In this document: positions 1-7,946 of the stretch, piece by piece
How the letters are laid out: each line of letters begins with the position of its first letter
Numbering within the stretch: position 1 is the stretch's first letter
NCBI GenBank assembly: GCA_024402095.1
Contig: JAKSJU010000004.1
Span: 1-59,011 of the forward strand
DNA: 59,011 nucleotides
Source: Bacteroidales bacterium
GTDB taxonomy: Bacteria; Bacteroidota; Bacteroidia; Bacteroidales; UBA932
Direction: 5' to 3'
Position numbers and translations under genes: made by a program
The notes under the pieces: generated by a model
The model's database searches: none
The model's input: only the letters and a program-made list of their open reading frames with translations
Told to the model about the DNA's origin: nothing

Positions 1-125
1 TCAAGAGACTCATCCAGCGCGAGCTAGTCAATATGCTCGCGAAGGAGATTCTCGAGGGCAGGATACGCAAAGGGTCCGAAATCACGGTTGACTGCCGTGA
101 CGGCTCTGTTATTGTCCAGAACTAA
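1..125 (+). CDS. clpB: ClpB disaggregase, C-terminal end (partial)
   Basis: This is the last 40 or so codons of a gene that enters from the left edge; the stop is TAA at 123-125. The readable end contains KRLIQRELVNMLAKEIL followed by a glycine/isoleucine/aspartate stretch (GSEITVDCRDGSVIV). That pattern is characteristic of the C-terminal D2-small domain of the Hsp100 chaperone ClpB, where the conserved arginine-glutamine helix is followed by a short beta hairpin. ClpB extracts polypeptides from cytoplasmic aggregates together with DnaK. The ATPase motifs lie outside the window, so the assignment rests on the tail alone and ClpC/ClpA cannot be fully excluded. It converges on the next gene with a 17-base gap and no clear terminator. 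Confidence 0.75.
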   Translation, partial: KRLIQRELVNMLAKEILEGRIRKGSEITVDCRDGSVIVQN

Positions 126-142
126 ACCGGTGTGAGTCTCTC

Positions 143-625
143 CTAGAACTTGTACTGGACTCCTATCTCGTTGTCCTGCAAAATGTTGAGGCCAAAGGCT
201 GTGCTGCTTCCGACACTCTCGAGACCGAGATATCCGGCACGGGCGACTATGTCAAGTTTGTCTGTCAGTGAGAAGGCAAGTCCGGGTACAAGGCCCAGGC
301 CCCACATCGTAACTCCTCTTGTCTGTCCTATTTTGAGCTTGGCCTCTGTGAAGAAATGAGCGTTTTTCACACTGGCGAATGTAAATCTGTAATATGGATT
401 GATTGTCCACTGTGTGCCTCCGGCAATGTCCAGTGCCAGATATATTCCGGCTGAAGACCTCTCGCTGAACGTATATCCGACGCCCGGTGTGAAATGAAGG
501 GATGAAGAGGTATGCCCGTCTGAAGTAACAAGGTTGAAACCAAAACCGGCGCCGCCATAGAACTGAGCATTTGCGCAAAAAGCGATTGCGAATACTGCAA
601 CAACTGTAAGAATCAATTTTTTCAT
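143..625 (-). CDS. Small secreted beta-barrel-like protein
   Basis: About 160 residues. I chose the ATG giving MKKLILTVVAVFAIAFCANAQ because it yields a typical signal peptide with cleavage after AQ; an in-frame ATG four codons upstream is possible but would put polar residues before the signal. The mature part alternates hydrophobic and polar residues with many Gly, Tyr and Phe (FYGGAGFGFNL, YLALDIAGG, YRFTFASV) and ends in VQYKF. The aromatic C-terminal residue is what outer-membrane beta-barrels usually show. This suggests a small 8-strand OmpW/OmpA-like barrel, but no specific family was recognised. It lies downstream of, and is co-oriented with, the lipoprotein gene at 651-2321, 25 bases apart, so the two may be co-transcribed. 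Confidence 0.7.
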   Translation of the reverse strand: MKKLILTVVAVFAIAFCANAQFYGGAGFGFNLVTSDGHTSSSLHFTPGVGYTFSERSSAGIYLALDIAGGTQWTINPYYRFTFASVKNAHFFTEAKLKIGQTRGVTMWGLGLVPGLAFSLTDKLDIVARAGYLGLESVGSSTAFGLNILQDNEIGVQYKF

Positions 626-650
626 ATAACAAACCATTAATATCGTTCGA

Positions 651-2321
651 CTATTGGATTGCCTTGCCCTTCACCTCGATAGTATAACCTATACCACCAG
701 CTACTGCAGCCTTCATGGCTTCCAAGAATGATGAGTAATAATTTACGCCGTCAGGAGTATATTCGTATCGTGAGAAATCATCAGCCATACGAGGATCAAG
801 GAATTCTTCAGCTACTTTTTCTCTATTGCAAAGCATCAGCCCACAGTTGAGCAGTGCCTTCGCGAAATAGTTTTCAGAATCTGTTTCCGCCTTTAATAAT
901 GACCGATTTGAACAAATAAACACGTCTTTCGCCGCGAATACTGGCAGTATCTTTACTTTAGCTGCTTCTGCTTTCTCACCGCTGCGAAGCGCAATACCAG
1001 CTTCTTCAGCAGACATCAAATATACCGCCCTTCCCTCGGCAAAATGTGCTGCCAGATGTCCATTGAATGCACTTGATATTTTACTATCCAACGCTTTCTG
1101 CTCATCCAAAGCCATTAAAAGACCCGCAGCCATAGTCGACACTTCAATATTCGGAATTTCTGCTTCAAAAGTCTTTGCAGCTAAAGCGTGATCCATAGAA
1201 CAGATAACGAACTCTTTGGCAGCATCTTTTGCCAAATCCGGATAATTGACAGCAAGAAACTGCTGAGTTGTATACGGCAATCTATCGCATCCTTCTATCA
1301 TCTTCAAGTTGACCACTTCTTCAAGACGCCGCCTGATTATACTCCCCGCTGTAATCGGTTCGCCACTTTTCACGTTAATATTCTCAAATTCCAAGTCATT
1401 AATAAATGCAACTGCTTTTCTAATCTCTGCTCTTGCTACCATTTCATATCTACCGCCCACAAGCTGCATATCGTTTAATAAATATGCCTGCTGTAGCACT
1501 ATCTGGTCTTCCGGACTTTTCAGGGCAGCATGTTCTGCTTCATTAACCAAAGTATAGCCTCCCTCGGCATACATAGGGCGAATTGCTAAATCTCCAGCAA
1601 GAATTGCTCTACTTGCACATCTCAGAATGGCTTCTTCTCTATCACCGGATTTTACCACAACTCTGGAACAAATATATGCCGGTAAAGCCACCCCTGAAAT
1701 TGGCAACACATAAGATTTGTTTTCTGAAGTTCGGGTCAATTTGGCAATAGACACAGGGAGCTCCTCCACCGAATCATAATATTCCATAGCGATTGACATA
1801 CCCGGCTCTGCAACTATACTCTGCGCGAGTGCAGATTCAAGCTGGGCCATTTGGTAAGCAGGCAAACTCCCCAAGAGTGCATAGCAAGCCGGAGATGCCG
1901 TAACAATAGCTTCGGAAGAAGCCTTGACTGCTTCTGAATTAGCTGCTACAGTGATAAACGCCGGATCCATCATTAACTCAGTGCTTCCGAGATAATTTAA
2001 TCCAAGAGATGCAAAGGCAGCACCGGGTTTAAAAACTTCTTCTGAAAAACCAGCCCCGATAAAATAAAAAAGAGCAATACTGCCCGCCCTAAGTACTGAT
2101 TCATCGAGCTTGCTCGGATTACAAACTTCAACGATGAATCCACACCTGACAAGGCCCTCCCTAATCTCTGGGTTTGCCTTGTCGGTCGCTTCATCGATGA
2201 CAAATAATATCTCCTCATCCTGTTCGACGTTAGGGTTTTCATTTCCTGTCTTAGTGCAGGAAACAAAACCGGCAGCAAGGCAGAAAAGTGCGATGACTGA
2301 AAAAAGATTGAAATGCTTCAT
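651..2321 (-). CDS. Unrecognised exported lipoprotein (556 aa)
   Basis: The start is set at the ATG giving MKHFNLFSVIALFCLAAGF, which forms a lipoprotein signal with a lipobox ending VSC; eight extra in-frame codons upstream were excluded because they place charged residues ahead of the signal. After the lipid-modified Cys comes a short acidic linker (NPNVEQDEEI), then an alpha/beta-looking segment beginning ILFVIDEATDKANPEIREGL. The rest is unusually alanine- and glutamate-rich and mostly helical by eye, with no catalytic signature I can name. The N-terminal part has the feel of a Rossmann-like or periplasmic-binding-like fold, but this is only an impression. It is probably anchored in the outer or inner membrane. 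No neighbour gives a functional hint. Confidence 0.75.
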   Translation of the reverse strand: MKHFNLFSVIALFCLAAGFVSCTKTGNENPNVEQDEEILFVIDEATDKANPEIREGLVRCGFIVEVCNPSKLDESVLRAGSIALFYFIGAGFSEEVFKPGAAFASLGLNYLGSTELMMDPAFITVAANSEAVKASSEAIVTASPACYALLGSLPAYQMAQLESALAQSIVAEPGMSIAMEYYDSVEELPVSIAKLTRTSENKSYVLPISGVALPAYICSRVVVKSGDREEAILRCASRAILAGDLAIRPMYAEGGYTLVNEAEHAALKSPEDQIVLQQAYLLNDMQLVGGRYEMVARAEIRKAVAFINDLEFENINVKSGEPITAGSIIRRRLEEVVNLKMIEGCDRLPYTTQQFLAVNYPDLAKDAAKEFVICSMDHALAAKTFEAEIPNIEVSTMAAGLLMALDEQKALDSKISSAFNGHLAAHFAEGRAVYLMSAEEAGIALRSGEKAEAAKVKILPVFAAKDVFICSNRSLLKAETDSENYFAKALLNCGLMLCNREKVAEEFLDPRMADDFSRYEYTPDGVNYYSSFLEAMKAAVAGGIGYTIEVKGKAIQ

Positions 2322-2361
2322 ATTATCAGTGTTTATAAAAATCAAGTTGTCTATTCAAAAA

Positions 2362-2386
2362 ATGGCTCTGAATAGTTCAGAGCCAT
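2362..2386 (-). terminator. Intrinsic terminator of tRNA-Ser
   Basis: A perfect 11-bp stem (ATGGCTCTGAA at 2362-2372 against TTCAGAGCCAT at 2376-2386) with a 3-base loop. Read on the minus strand it is followed directly by TTTTTGAAT. It lies 7 bases past the tRNA 3' end and separates it from the lipoprotein gene. Confidence 0.85.
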
Positions 2387-2393
2387 ATATCAG

Positions 2394-2482
2394 CGGAAGG
2401 GACGAGATTCGAACTCGTGGTACAGTATGACCCGTACGTCGGTTTAGCAAACCGGTGGTTTCAGCCACTCACCCACCCTTCC
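2394..2482 (-). tRNA. tRNA-Ser (anticodon GCU)
   Basis: Read on the minus strand the 89-nt sequence starts GGAAGGG and ends CCCTTCC plus discriminator G, giving a perfect 7-bp acceptor stem. The anticodon arm reads CCGGTTTGCTAAACCG, placing GCT in the loop, so it reads AGC/AGU serine codons. A long variable arm and a T arm with GTTCGAATC are present, as expected for a class II tRNA. CCA is not encoded; the next bases are CTG. Confidence 0.95.
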
Positions 2483-2515
2483 AATCTCACTCATTCGGTG
2501 TACCAAATGGGATGG

Positions 2516-2523
2516 CAAAGTTA
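2516..2523 (-). promoter_or_regulatory. -7 box of tRNA-Ser promoter
   Basis: The minus strand reads TAACTTTG, a match to the Bacteroidetes primary-sigma -7 consensus TAnnTTTG, with a TTGC 18 bases upstream as a candidate -33 element inside the 3' end of the C69 gene. The box ends about 34 bases before the tRNA 5' end. Confidence 0.65.
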
Positions 2524-2530
2524 CAATAAA

Positions 2531-4249
2531 TTATCTTATTTGCAATACTTCGCCGTGATCCTTGGCTACCGCTTCTTTCCACTTTTCTGTATACCCCGGC
2601 TGTGTCAGTCCGTCAGGAGTGCCTTCGTCATACTCAGAGTGCACGAAAGTACCGTCTTCATTCTGGGCTTTGACGTTTCCGTCAATGAACTTGACAAGCA
2701 GCGTCTCCTCCAGTTCCGCCCATGCCGCAAACTGGTCAGATGCCGTCTGGACCGTGTAGTTGGTAAGGCCTCTTACCACTCTCCGCACTGCTCCCCTGCG
2801 TCCCGGATGTTTTCCGGAACGGCCGTTATACACTTTCAGGAGAAGTTCGTCAATCTGAGCAACCCTGCCACCCATCTGCTCATTCTCAAATTCATCAATG
2901 GCCTTCCTTACTACAGGCTCCATCCGGTCATACATCCTGTAGCAGGCATTCGTGACGCGGTTGCACATCCAGAACTGGGATGTCGGACTGTATTTCAGCA
3001 GATTTCCGTTGCCCTGGCGCAGACATTCAGGAACTTTCGAGGTGTTGGTGTAGACTGGTGTCAGATATGATGTCGCAGCATCGTCGCACCCGAACCACTG
3101 AAGGGCTCCGACAACGTCAGGCAGCCATCCGCGTGCCTGGGCCACGAACCAGAATCCGGTCTGCTGTGTGGCGATGGCTCTCTCGTTGACATAAGTCTTC
3201 CCGTCATATTCAAACTCCATCGGACGCCAGCGGTAAGGGCTTGCATTCCCTCCGGCTCCGATATCAGTGCGCATATCCATTGGAGTCCCCTCAAAATGGT
3301 CGCGCATAACGTCAGCCACATTCTTCACTGTAATCTTTCGTGAAGGCTTCACCCAAAGAGGCATTTCTCCCTGAAGGTCATAGCCCATGGCATAATCCAG
3401 CCACCCGGAAGCCGGTTTTGTCACCTCTTCCCCATTCTCCACGTAAGTGAACTGCGAGTCGCAGAGGATATTGAATGCCGACCACGCGCGGGCGTCACAG
3501 CCTCTTACAGTGCCGAAATCGAGAGGGCAGTATGCTTCACGGAAGCTGAACTCCTCATCCTTCCCGTCGAACCATCCCTTTTCGCGCGCAAAGCTGATGA
3601 CGTCAGGCGCATACAAAGTCTCCGGGTCATCCAGAGGGAAACGTGTGATGCGTGCCTGGTTGGCGTGAGCTGAAATATAACCGTCCGGTATTCTCCTGGC
3701 CACCCAAACTATTCCCTTGTTGTCCGCTCCCTTGCCGACGAGGTCCATAATCCAGGCCTCATCCTTGTCCGCGATTGAGAAAGTCTCCCCTTCGGAAGGA
3801 TAGCCGTAGGTGTTCGCAAGATTCACTATGGTTTCTATTGCCTCGCGTGCTGTCTTTGCCCTTTGGAGGGTAACATATATCAGGCTGCCGTAGTCCATGA
3901 TGCCTGCCGGGTCCATCTGTTCTTCCCTTCCTCCCCAGGTGGTCTCGGCGATGATGAGCTGATGTTCGTTCATATTGCCGACCGTCTGGTACGTGTGCGC
4001 CACCTGGTCGATATACCCGAGAGGCTTGTGGGTATCCCACTCTATGACGTGATGCTTCGAACCCGCCTTCCAGTCCGCAGCCGGACGGAAATACAGTTCA
4101 CCATAAAGCCAATGTGAATCAGCGGCATAAGATACCATGCAGGAACCGTCTGCACTGGCTCCTTTTGTGATAATTACATTGGTGCAGGCCCGGGATTCTA
4201 TCTGTGATATGAGGCACAGAGCAAACAAAGCATATGCTAACTTTCTCAT
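2531..4249 (-). CDS. Exported peptidase family C69 dipeptidase-like
   Basis: 572 residues beginning with a signal peptide (MRKLAYALFALCLISQIESRA) immediately followed by CTNVIITKGASADGS. In family C69 (Lactobacillus PepD and relatives) the Cys exposed by propeptide or signal removal is the N-terminal nucleophile; here it is Cys22. The following blocks fit that Ntn-hydrolase fold: YAADSHWLYGELYF, NEHQLIIAETTWGGRE, GSLIYVTLQRAKTAREAIE, and GETFSIADKDEAWIMDL. Length is typical for Bacteroidetes members. The substrate is probably short peptides in the periplasm or outside the cell, but no specificity can be read from the sequence. It is transcribed divergently from the 4286 gene, only 36 bases away, with overlapping promoters. 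Confidence 0.88.
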   Translation of the reverse strand: MRKLAYALFALCLISQIESRACTNVIITKGASADGSCMVSYAADSHWLYGELYFRPAADWKAGSKHHVIEWDTHKPLGYIDQVAHTYQTVGNMNEHQLIIAETTWGGREEQMDPAGIMDYGSLIYVTLQRAKTAREAIETIVNLANTYGYPSEGETFSIADKDEAWIMDLVGKGADNKGIVWVARRIPDGYISAHANQARITRFPLDDPETLYAPDVISFAREKGWFDGKDEEFSFREAYCPLDFGTVRGCDARAWSAFNILCDSQFTYVENGEEVTKPASGWLDYAMGYDLQGEMPLWVKPSRKITVKNVADVMRDHFEGTPMDMRTDIGAGGNASPYRWRPMEFEYDGKTYVNERAIATQQTGFWFVAQARGWLPDVVGALQWFGCDDAATSYLTPVYTNTSKVPECLRQGNGNLLKYSPTSQFWMCNRVTNACYRMYDRMEPVVRKAIDEFENEQMGGRVAQIDELLLKVYNGRSGKHPGRRGAVRRVVRGLTNYTVQTASDQFAAWAELEETLLVKFIDGNVKAQNEDGTFVHSEYDEGTPDGLTQPGYTEKWKEAVAKDHGEVLQIR

Positions 4250-4286
4250 TTTTTATTAAATTTGCGAGTTATGATTTACAAATCTA
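4250..4286. promoter_or_regulatory. Overlapping divergent promoters (C69 / pheS unit)
   Basis: The plus strand carries TAAATTTG at 4257-4264, a -7 box for the gene starting at 4286. The minus strand carries TAGATTTG (plus strand CAAATCTA, 4279-4286), a -7 box for the C69 gene. The two promoters face away across 36 bases, and the C69 -7 box touches the start codon of the rightward gene. Interference between them is an inference. Confidence 0.55.
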
Positions 4287-4687
4287 TGAAAATTTCTCTT
4301 GTATTGCTAGCACTGTTTGCAAGCGTTTCCGCATTTGCACAGCAGCCGACATCCCCTGAAGAGCAGGAGAGGAAGCTTTATGACGCAATACAGGAGCAGG
4401 TGGACAGGTACGCCGAGAATCTCGGTCTGGACGACTGGCAGATATTCTATGTGGATTCCATCCTCACACACAATGTCATGGCCATCCAGGAAGAGTTCAG
4501 CTCCATGCAGAAGGCGAAGGTAGCCAACCCCGAGCTGTATTATGACATCCAGGACAAATGGAATGAGGAGACTTACAATTCCCTGCAGAAAATTCTGGAT
4601 GAGGAGCAATGGGTGAAATATCTCAAGCAGGGCGCAGCAAGGGACAAGAAAGCGCGGGATAAACGTGCTGCACAGAAAAAGAAATAG
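4286..4687 (+). CDS. Small secreted helical protein upstream of pheS
   Basis: About 133 residues. The ATG at 4286 gives MKISLVLLALFASVSAFAQ, a clean signal peptide; in-frame ATGs at 4262 and 4271 overlap or abut the -7 box and are less likely. The mature protein is helical and charged (QEQVDRYAENLGLDDWQIFYVDSIL, NSLQKILDEEQWVKYLKQ) and ends in a Lys/Arg-rich tail (RDKKARDKRAAQKKK). No enzyme motif is visible. From memory, similar short periplasmic proteins occur beside pheS in other Bacteroidales, so the linkage may be conserved, but function is unknown. Two bases separate its stop from the pheS start, so the two are co-transcribed. Confidence 0.75.
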   Translation: MKISLVLLALFASVSAFAQQPTSPEEQERKLYDAIQEQVDRYAENLGLDDWQIFYVDSILTHNVMAIQEEFSSMQKAKVANPELYYDIQDKWNEETYNSLQKILDEEQWVKYLKQGAARDKKARDKRAAQKKK

Positions 4688-4689
4688 TT

Positions 4690-5727
4690 ATGAAAAGAGA
4701 AGATATTGAAAAAGTTCTCGCAGAATTGGGAGAACTCAAGTGCAAGACACAGAAAGACGTAGAAGACGCCAGAGTCAGATTTCTCGGCAAGAAGGGAGAG
4801 ATTACGGCCCTTTTCGATGAATTCCGCACTTTCGACAAAGAGATGAAGGCTGAGTTCGGTAGGACCCTCAACGAACTCAAACAGACCGCTCAGGCAAGGA
4901 TTGAAGAGCTGAAGGCGACTATCGGTGAAGGAGAGGTTTCAGAGGGGCCTAAGCACGATCTCACCATGCCTGGAGATCCTTTGGAGCTGGGTTCCCGTCA
5001 TCCGGTAAGCATCGTCCGCCAGGAAATTGTGGACATTTTCCGCAAATTCGGCTATGACGTTGCGGAAGGTCCTGAAGTTGAGGATGACTACCATGTGTTC
5101 GAAGCTCTCAATTTCCCTCCAAACCACCCTGCAAGAGACATGCAGGATACATTCTTCGTTTCAACCGGGCATCCTAATCCGCTTCTCCTCCGCACCCATA
5201 CATCAAGCGTTCAGGTGCGCGCCATGGAGAATATGCACGTCCCTATCAGGGTCATCTGTCCGGGTCGTGTATTCAGAAACGAGGCCATCAGCGCACGCGC
5301 TCACTGCATCTTCCATCAGGTCGAGGGCCTTTATATAGATGAAAACGTCACTTTCGCTGACCTCAAGCAGGCTATTCTCCTGTTCGCCCGCGAAATGTTC
5401 GGACCGGAGACTGAAATACGTATGCGTCCGTCCTACTTCCCGTTCACAGAACCTTCCGCTGAAGTTGACGTAAGTTGCAATATCTGTCACGGCAAGGGAT
5501 GCAACATCTGCAAGGGAACCGGCTGGCTGGAGATTCTCGGATGCGGAATGGTAGATCCTAACGTATTGGAAGCAAGTGGGATAGATTCCAAGAAATACAG
5601 CGGTTTCGCTTTCGGAATGGGACTTGAACGTATCGCTATGCTCAAATGGAGAGTCAACGACCTGCGCCACTATTTCGAGAACGACATGCGCTTCCTCAAG
5701 GAGTTTGACACTGCGGTAGAAGTCTAG
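4690..5727 (+). CDS. pheS: Phenylalanyl-tRNA synthetase alpha subunit
   Basis: 345 residues, the usual length. PheS charges tRNA-Phe in the cytoplasm as an alpha2beta2 enzyme with PheT, which is not in the window. The N-terminal coiled-coil region is followed by class II synthetase motif 1 (GSRHPVSIVRQEIVDIFRKFGY), the DYHVFEALNFPPNHPARDMQDTF block, motif 2 (ICPGRVFRNEAISARAHCIFHQVEG), and motif 3 near the end (GFAFGMGLERIAML). A cysteine-bearing insert (CNICHGKGCNICKGTGW) sits just before motif 3; this CxxC-type insert is seen in many PheS proteins. It is the second gene of a two-gene unit and converges on the LytTR gene, 9 bases away, without a clear terminator. Confidence 0.97.
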   Translation: MKREDIEKVLAELGELKCKTQKDVEDARVRFLGKKGEITALFDEFRTFDKEMKAEFGRTLNELKQTAQARIEELKATIGEGEVSEGPKHDLTMPGDPLELGSRHPVSIVRQEIVDIFRKFGYDVAEGPEVEDDYHVFEALNFPPNHPARDMQDTFFVSTGHPNPLLLRTHTSSVQVRAMENMHVPIRVICPGRVFRNEAISARAHCIFHQVEGLYIDENVTFADLKQAILLFAREMFGPETEIRMRPSYFPFTEPSAEVDVSCNICHGKGCNICKGTGWLEILGCGMVDPNVLEASGIDSKKYSGFAFGMGLERIAMLKWRVNDLRHYFENDMRFLKEFDTAVEV

Positions 5728-5736
5728 AATCAATAA

Positions 5737-6438
5737 TTATCCCAACCATTTGAGGAAATCATCCACTCTGGATCTGGCAACGGATATTTCCCTGCCAAGA
5801 TTCGGATGGACGTTCACGATGTAACTGCCATTGTCCTTTACTGCGCTGTCTATGCAGGCCAGGGACAATATGCAACCTCTGTTGATTCTGATGAAAAGTT
5901 CGGGGTCCAGGCCTGCGACGATTTCGTCCATTGTGGAATCAATGATATATCTCCCTCCGTCAAAAGTAACGAGATAATTGCATTTTTCCTCAGAAAAGAA
6001 GTAGGCTATCTGCTCTGTCTTTACCGGAACAATCCTGTCATTGAGCCTCACTACCCACCGCTGCCTGAGTGTTCTGGACTCAGGTTCCGAGTTCTTGATG
6101 ATGAAGTCAATGACTAACTCGAACAATGCACCCAATATCAGGGTTGTCACCGACGTCGAGATGACATATACCCACAGCGATTCCCCCATCAACGGGATGA
6201 GAAACTTCGGAAGACAATTGCCGATAAGGTAGGCAAGTACATTGACAAGGATGACCGCTGCAATCGTATAAAAGAATTTTATATCTCTGCGATAGCACAG
6301 GATGAAAGTCATCGCTATGGTAAGCAGGGTGAGAGCGTGCTCGTCCTCAACTTCTATGGCCCTGCATGCTACGCAACAGAATGCGTGCAAGAACGTGAAC
6401 AATATTATGATCCAAAGACCGGTATCTCTTTTCATCAT
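5737..6438 (-). CDS. Membrane-anchored LytTR transcription regulator
   Basis: 233 residues. The first 115 or so contain about four hydrophobic segments (LWIIILFTFLHAFCCVACRA, LTLLTIAMTFILCY, FYTIAAVILVNVLAYLIG, WVYVISTSVTTLILGALFELV). The C-terminal 105 residues form a LytTR DNA-binding domain, recognised by RWVVRLNDRIVPVKTEQIAYFFSE, the YIIDSTMDEIV strand-turn, and LFIRINRGCILSLACID. Such proteins lack a receiver domain and are thought to bind promoter DNA from the membrane. It is divergent from the Sus operon that starts 141 bases away, so it is a candidate regulator of that operon, but this is inference only. An adjacent in-frame Met (6435) is an equally good start. Confidence 0.88.
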   Translation of the reverse strand: MMKRDTGLWIIILFTFLHAFCCVACRAIEVEDEHALTLLTIAMTFILCYRRDIKFFYTIAAVILVNVLAYLIGNCLPKFLIPLMGESLWVYVISTSVTTLILGALFELVIDFIIKNSEPESRTLRQRWVVRLNDRIVPVKTEQIAYFFSEEKCNYLVTFDGGRYIIDSTMDEIVAGLDPELFIRINRGCILSLACIDSAVKDNGSYIVNVHPNLGREISVARSRVDDFLKWLG

Positions 6439-6461
6439 AGCAAATCCGACATTTTAATACG

Positions 6462-6469
6462 CAAAGTTA
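6462..6469 (-). promoter_or_regulatory. -7 box of the LytTR gene
   Basis: The minus strand reads TAACTTTG, 23 bases before the ATG at 6438, a perfect match to TAnnTTTG. The other half of this 141-base intergenic region holds only a weak TATATTGG (6553-6560) for the rightward Sus operon, which suggests that operon needs an activator. Confidence 0.6.
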
Positions 6470-6579
6470 TCAATTCATCTTTCAAAACAACAATTTCATC
6501 ATAAAAATATCACAATCCGTCATCCTGACGAAAAAAGTACCGACTAAATATCTATATTGGCCTTCGTTATAACATTAAA

Positions 6580-7926
6580 ATGACCAATAAACCACAACTT
6601 TCGTTTTGGCAGATGTGGAACCTGAGCTTCGGTTTTTTCGGAGTGCAGATTGCTTATGCGCTGCAAAGCGCCAACATCTCCCGTATTTTTGCTACACTTG
6701 GTGCCGATCCGCATCAGTTGAGTTTTTTCTGGATTCTCCCACCTCTGATGGGTATGATAGTGCAACCTCTCATCGGCAAATGGTCAGACAGGACCTGGTG
6801 CCGTCTCGGAAGGAGGAAGCCATACCTTCTCGCGGGAGCGATAATCGCTGTCCTGGTAATGATTCTGTTGCCGAATGCAGGCAGTTTCAACCTCAGTACA
6901 TCGTATATTTTCCTGGGACTTAACGCCGCGATGTGGTTCGGACTGTTCAGCCTGATATTCCTGGACACTTCCATAAATGTCGCAATGCAGCCTTTCAAGA
7001 TGATGGTAGGCGATATGGTCAATGATGAGCAAAAGACAAAGGCTTATTCAATCCAAAGTCTCCTGTGCAACGCAGGCAGTCTGATGGGTTACCTATTCCC
7101 TATTTTCTTCACTTGGATCGGTATAGCTAACACTGCCCCTAAGGGAGTCATCCCTGACTCCGTAATATGGAGTTTCTACGCCGGGGCCGCAATCCTGATT
7201 GCCTGCGTGCTCTTCACCTTCTTTAAGGTAAGAGAGTTCTCTCCTGAAGAATACGCAAAGTTCAACAATATTGATTCTCAGGAGCTTGCCGGAGACAATA
7301 CCGGTCGGCAGGGCTTTCTTTCGCTTCTTGTACACGCACCGAAGGCATTCTGGACTGTCGGCCTCGTACAGTTCTTCTGCTGGGCGGCGTTCCTGTTTAT
7401 GTGGACATACACCAACGGTGCCGTAGCATCAAACTGCTGGGGAACTTCCGATGTCTCTTCGGAGGGATACCAGGCGGCAGGGAACTGGGTGGGCGTCCTC
7501 TTCGCAGTACAGGCAGTAGGCTCAATCCTTTGGGCAATAGTGATTCCCCGTTTCAAAAGTCTCAGAAATGCCTACATCACCAGCCTTTTGATAGGAGCCG
7601 CCGGGTTCATTTCCGTTGCATTCATTCATAACCAATATATGCTGTTCGGCAGTTATCTCCTCATAGGAGCTACCTGGGCAGCAATGCTGGCTCTTCCGTT
7701 CACCATCCTTACGAATTCTCTCAAGGGAACTTCCCATATGGGTGAATATCTGGGCCTGTTCAACTGTACCATCTGCCTGCCACAGATTGTAGCGGCAGCC
7801 TGCGGAGGCCTTGTTCTGGAACTTTTCGGCGGCTCGCAGGCTCTGATGCTGCTTGCAGCGGGCTTGCTTCTGATCTGCGGCGCGGTCGCAGTGACCATTG
7901 TAAAAACAAATTCTTCAAATAACTAA
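6580..7926 (+). CDS. MFS sugar permease, SLC45-like, first gene of Sus operon
   Basis: 448 residues with about 12 hydrophobic segments. The major-facilitator signature loop is visible as GKWSDRTWCRLGRRKPYLLAG (about residues 67-87), and the N-terminus MWNLSFGFFGVQIAYALQSANISRI resembles the sucrose/maltose-type (SLC45/GPH-like) permeases found with Bacteroidetes starch loci. Its expected role is import of maltose or short maltodextrins from the periplasm across the inner membrane. It is separated from susC by 20 bases and is read in the same direction as all genes to 26284, so it is probably the first gene of the operon. The substrate is inferred from context. Confidence 0.9.
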   Translation: MTNKPQLSFWQMWNLSFGFFGVQIAYALQSANISRIFATLGADPHQLSFFWILPPLMGMIVQPLIGKWSDRTWCRLGRRKPYLLAGAIIAVLVMILLPNAGSFNLSTSYIFLGLNAAMWFGLFSLIFLDTSINVAMQPFKMMVGDMVNDEQKTKAYSIQSLLCNAGSLMGYLFPIFFTWIGIANTAPKGVIPDSVIWSFYAGAAILIACVLFTFFKVREFSPEEYAKFNNIDSQELAGDNTGRQGFLSLLVHAPKAFWTVGLVQFFCWAAFLFMWTYTNGAVASNCWGTSDVSSEGYQAAGNWVGVLFAVQAVGSILWAIVIPRFKSLRNAYITSLLIGAAGFISVAFIHNQYMLFGSYLLIGATWAAMLALPFTILTNSLKGTSHMGEYLGLFNCTICLPQIVAAACGGLVLELFGGSQALMLLAAGLLLICGAVAVTIVKTNSSNN

Positions 7927-7946
7927 TCAATAAACCATTTTTCTTT

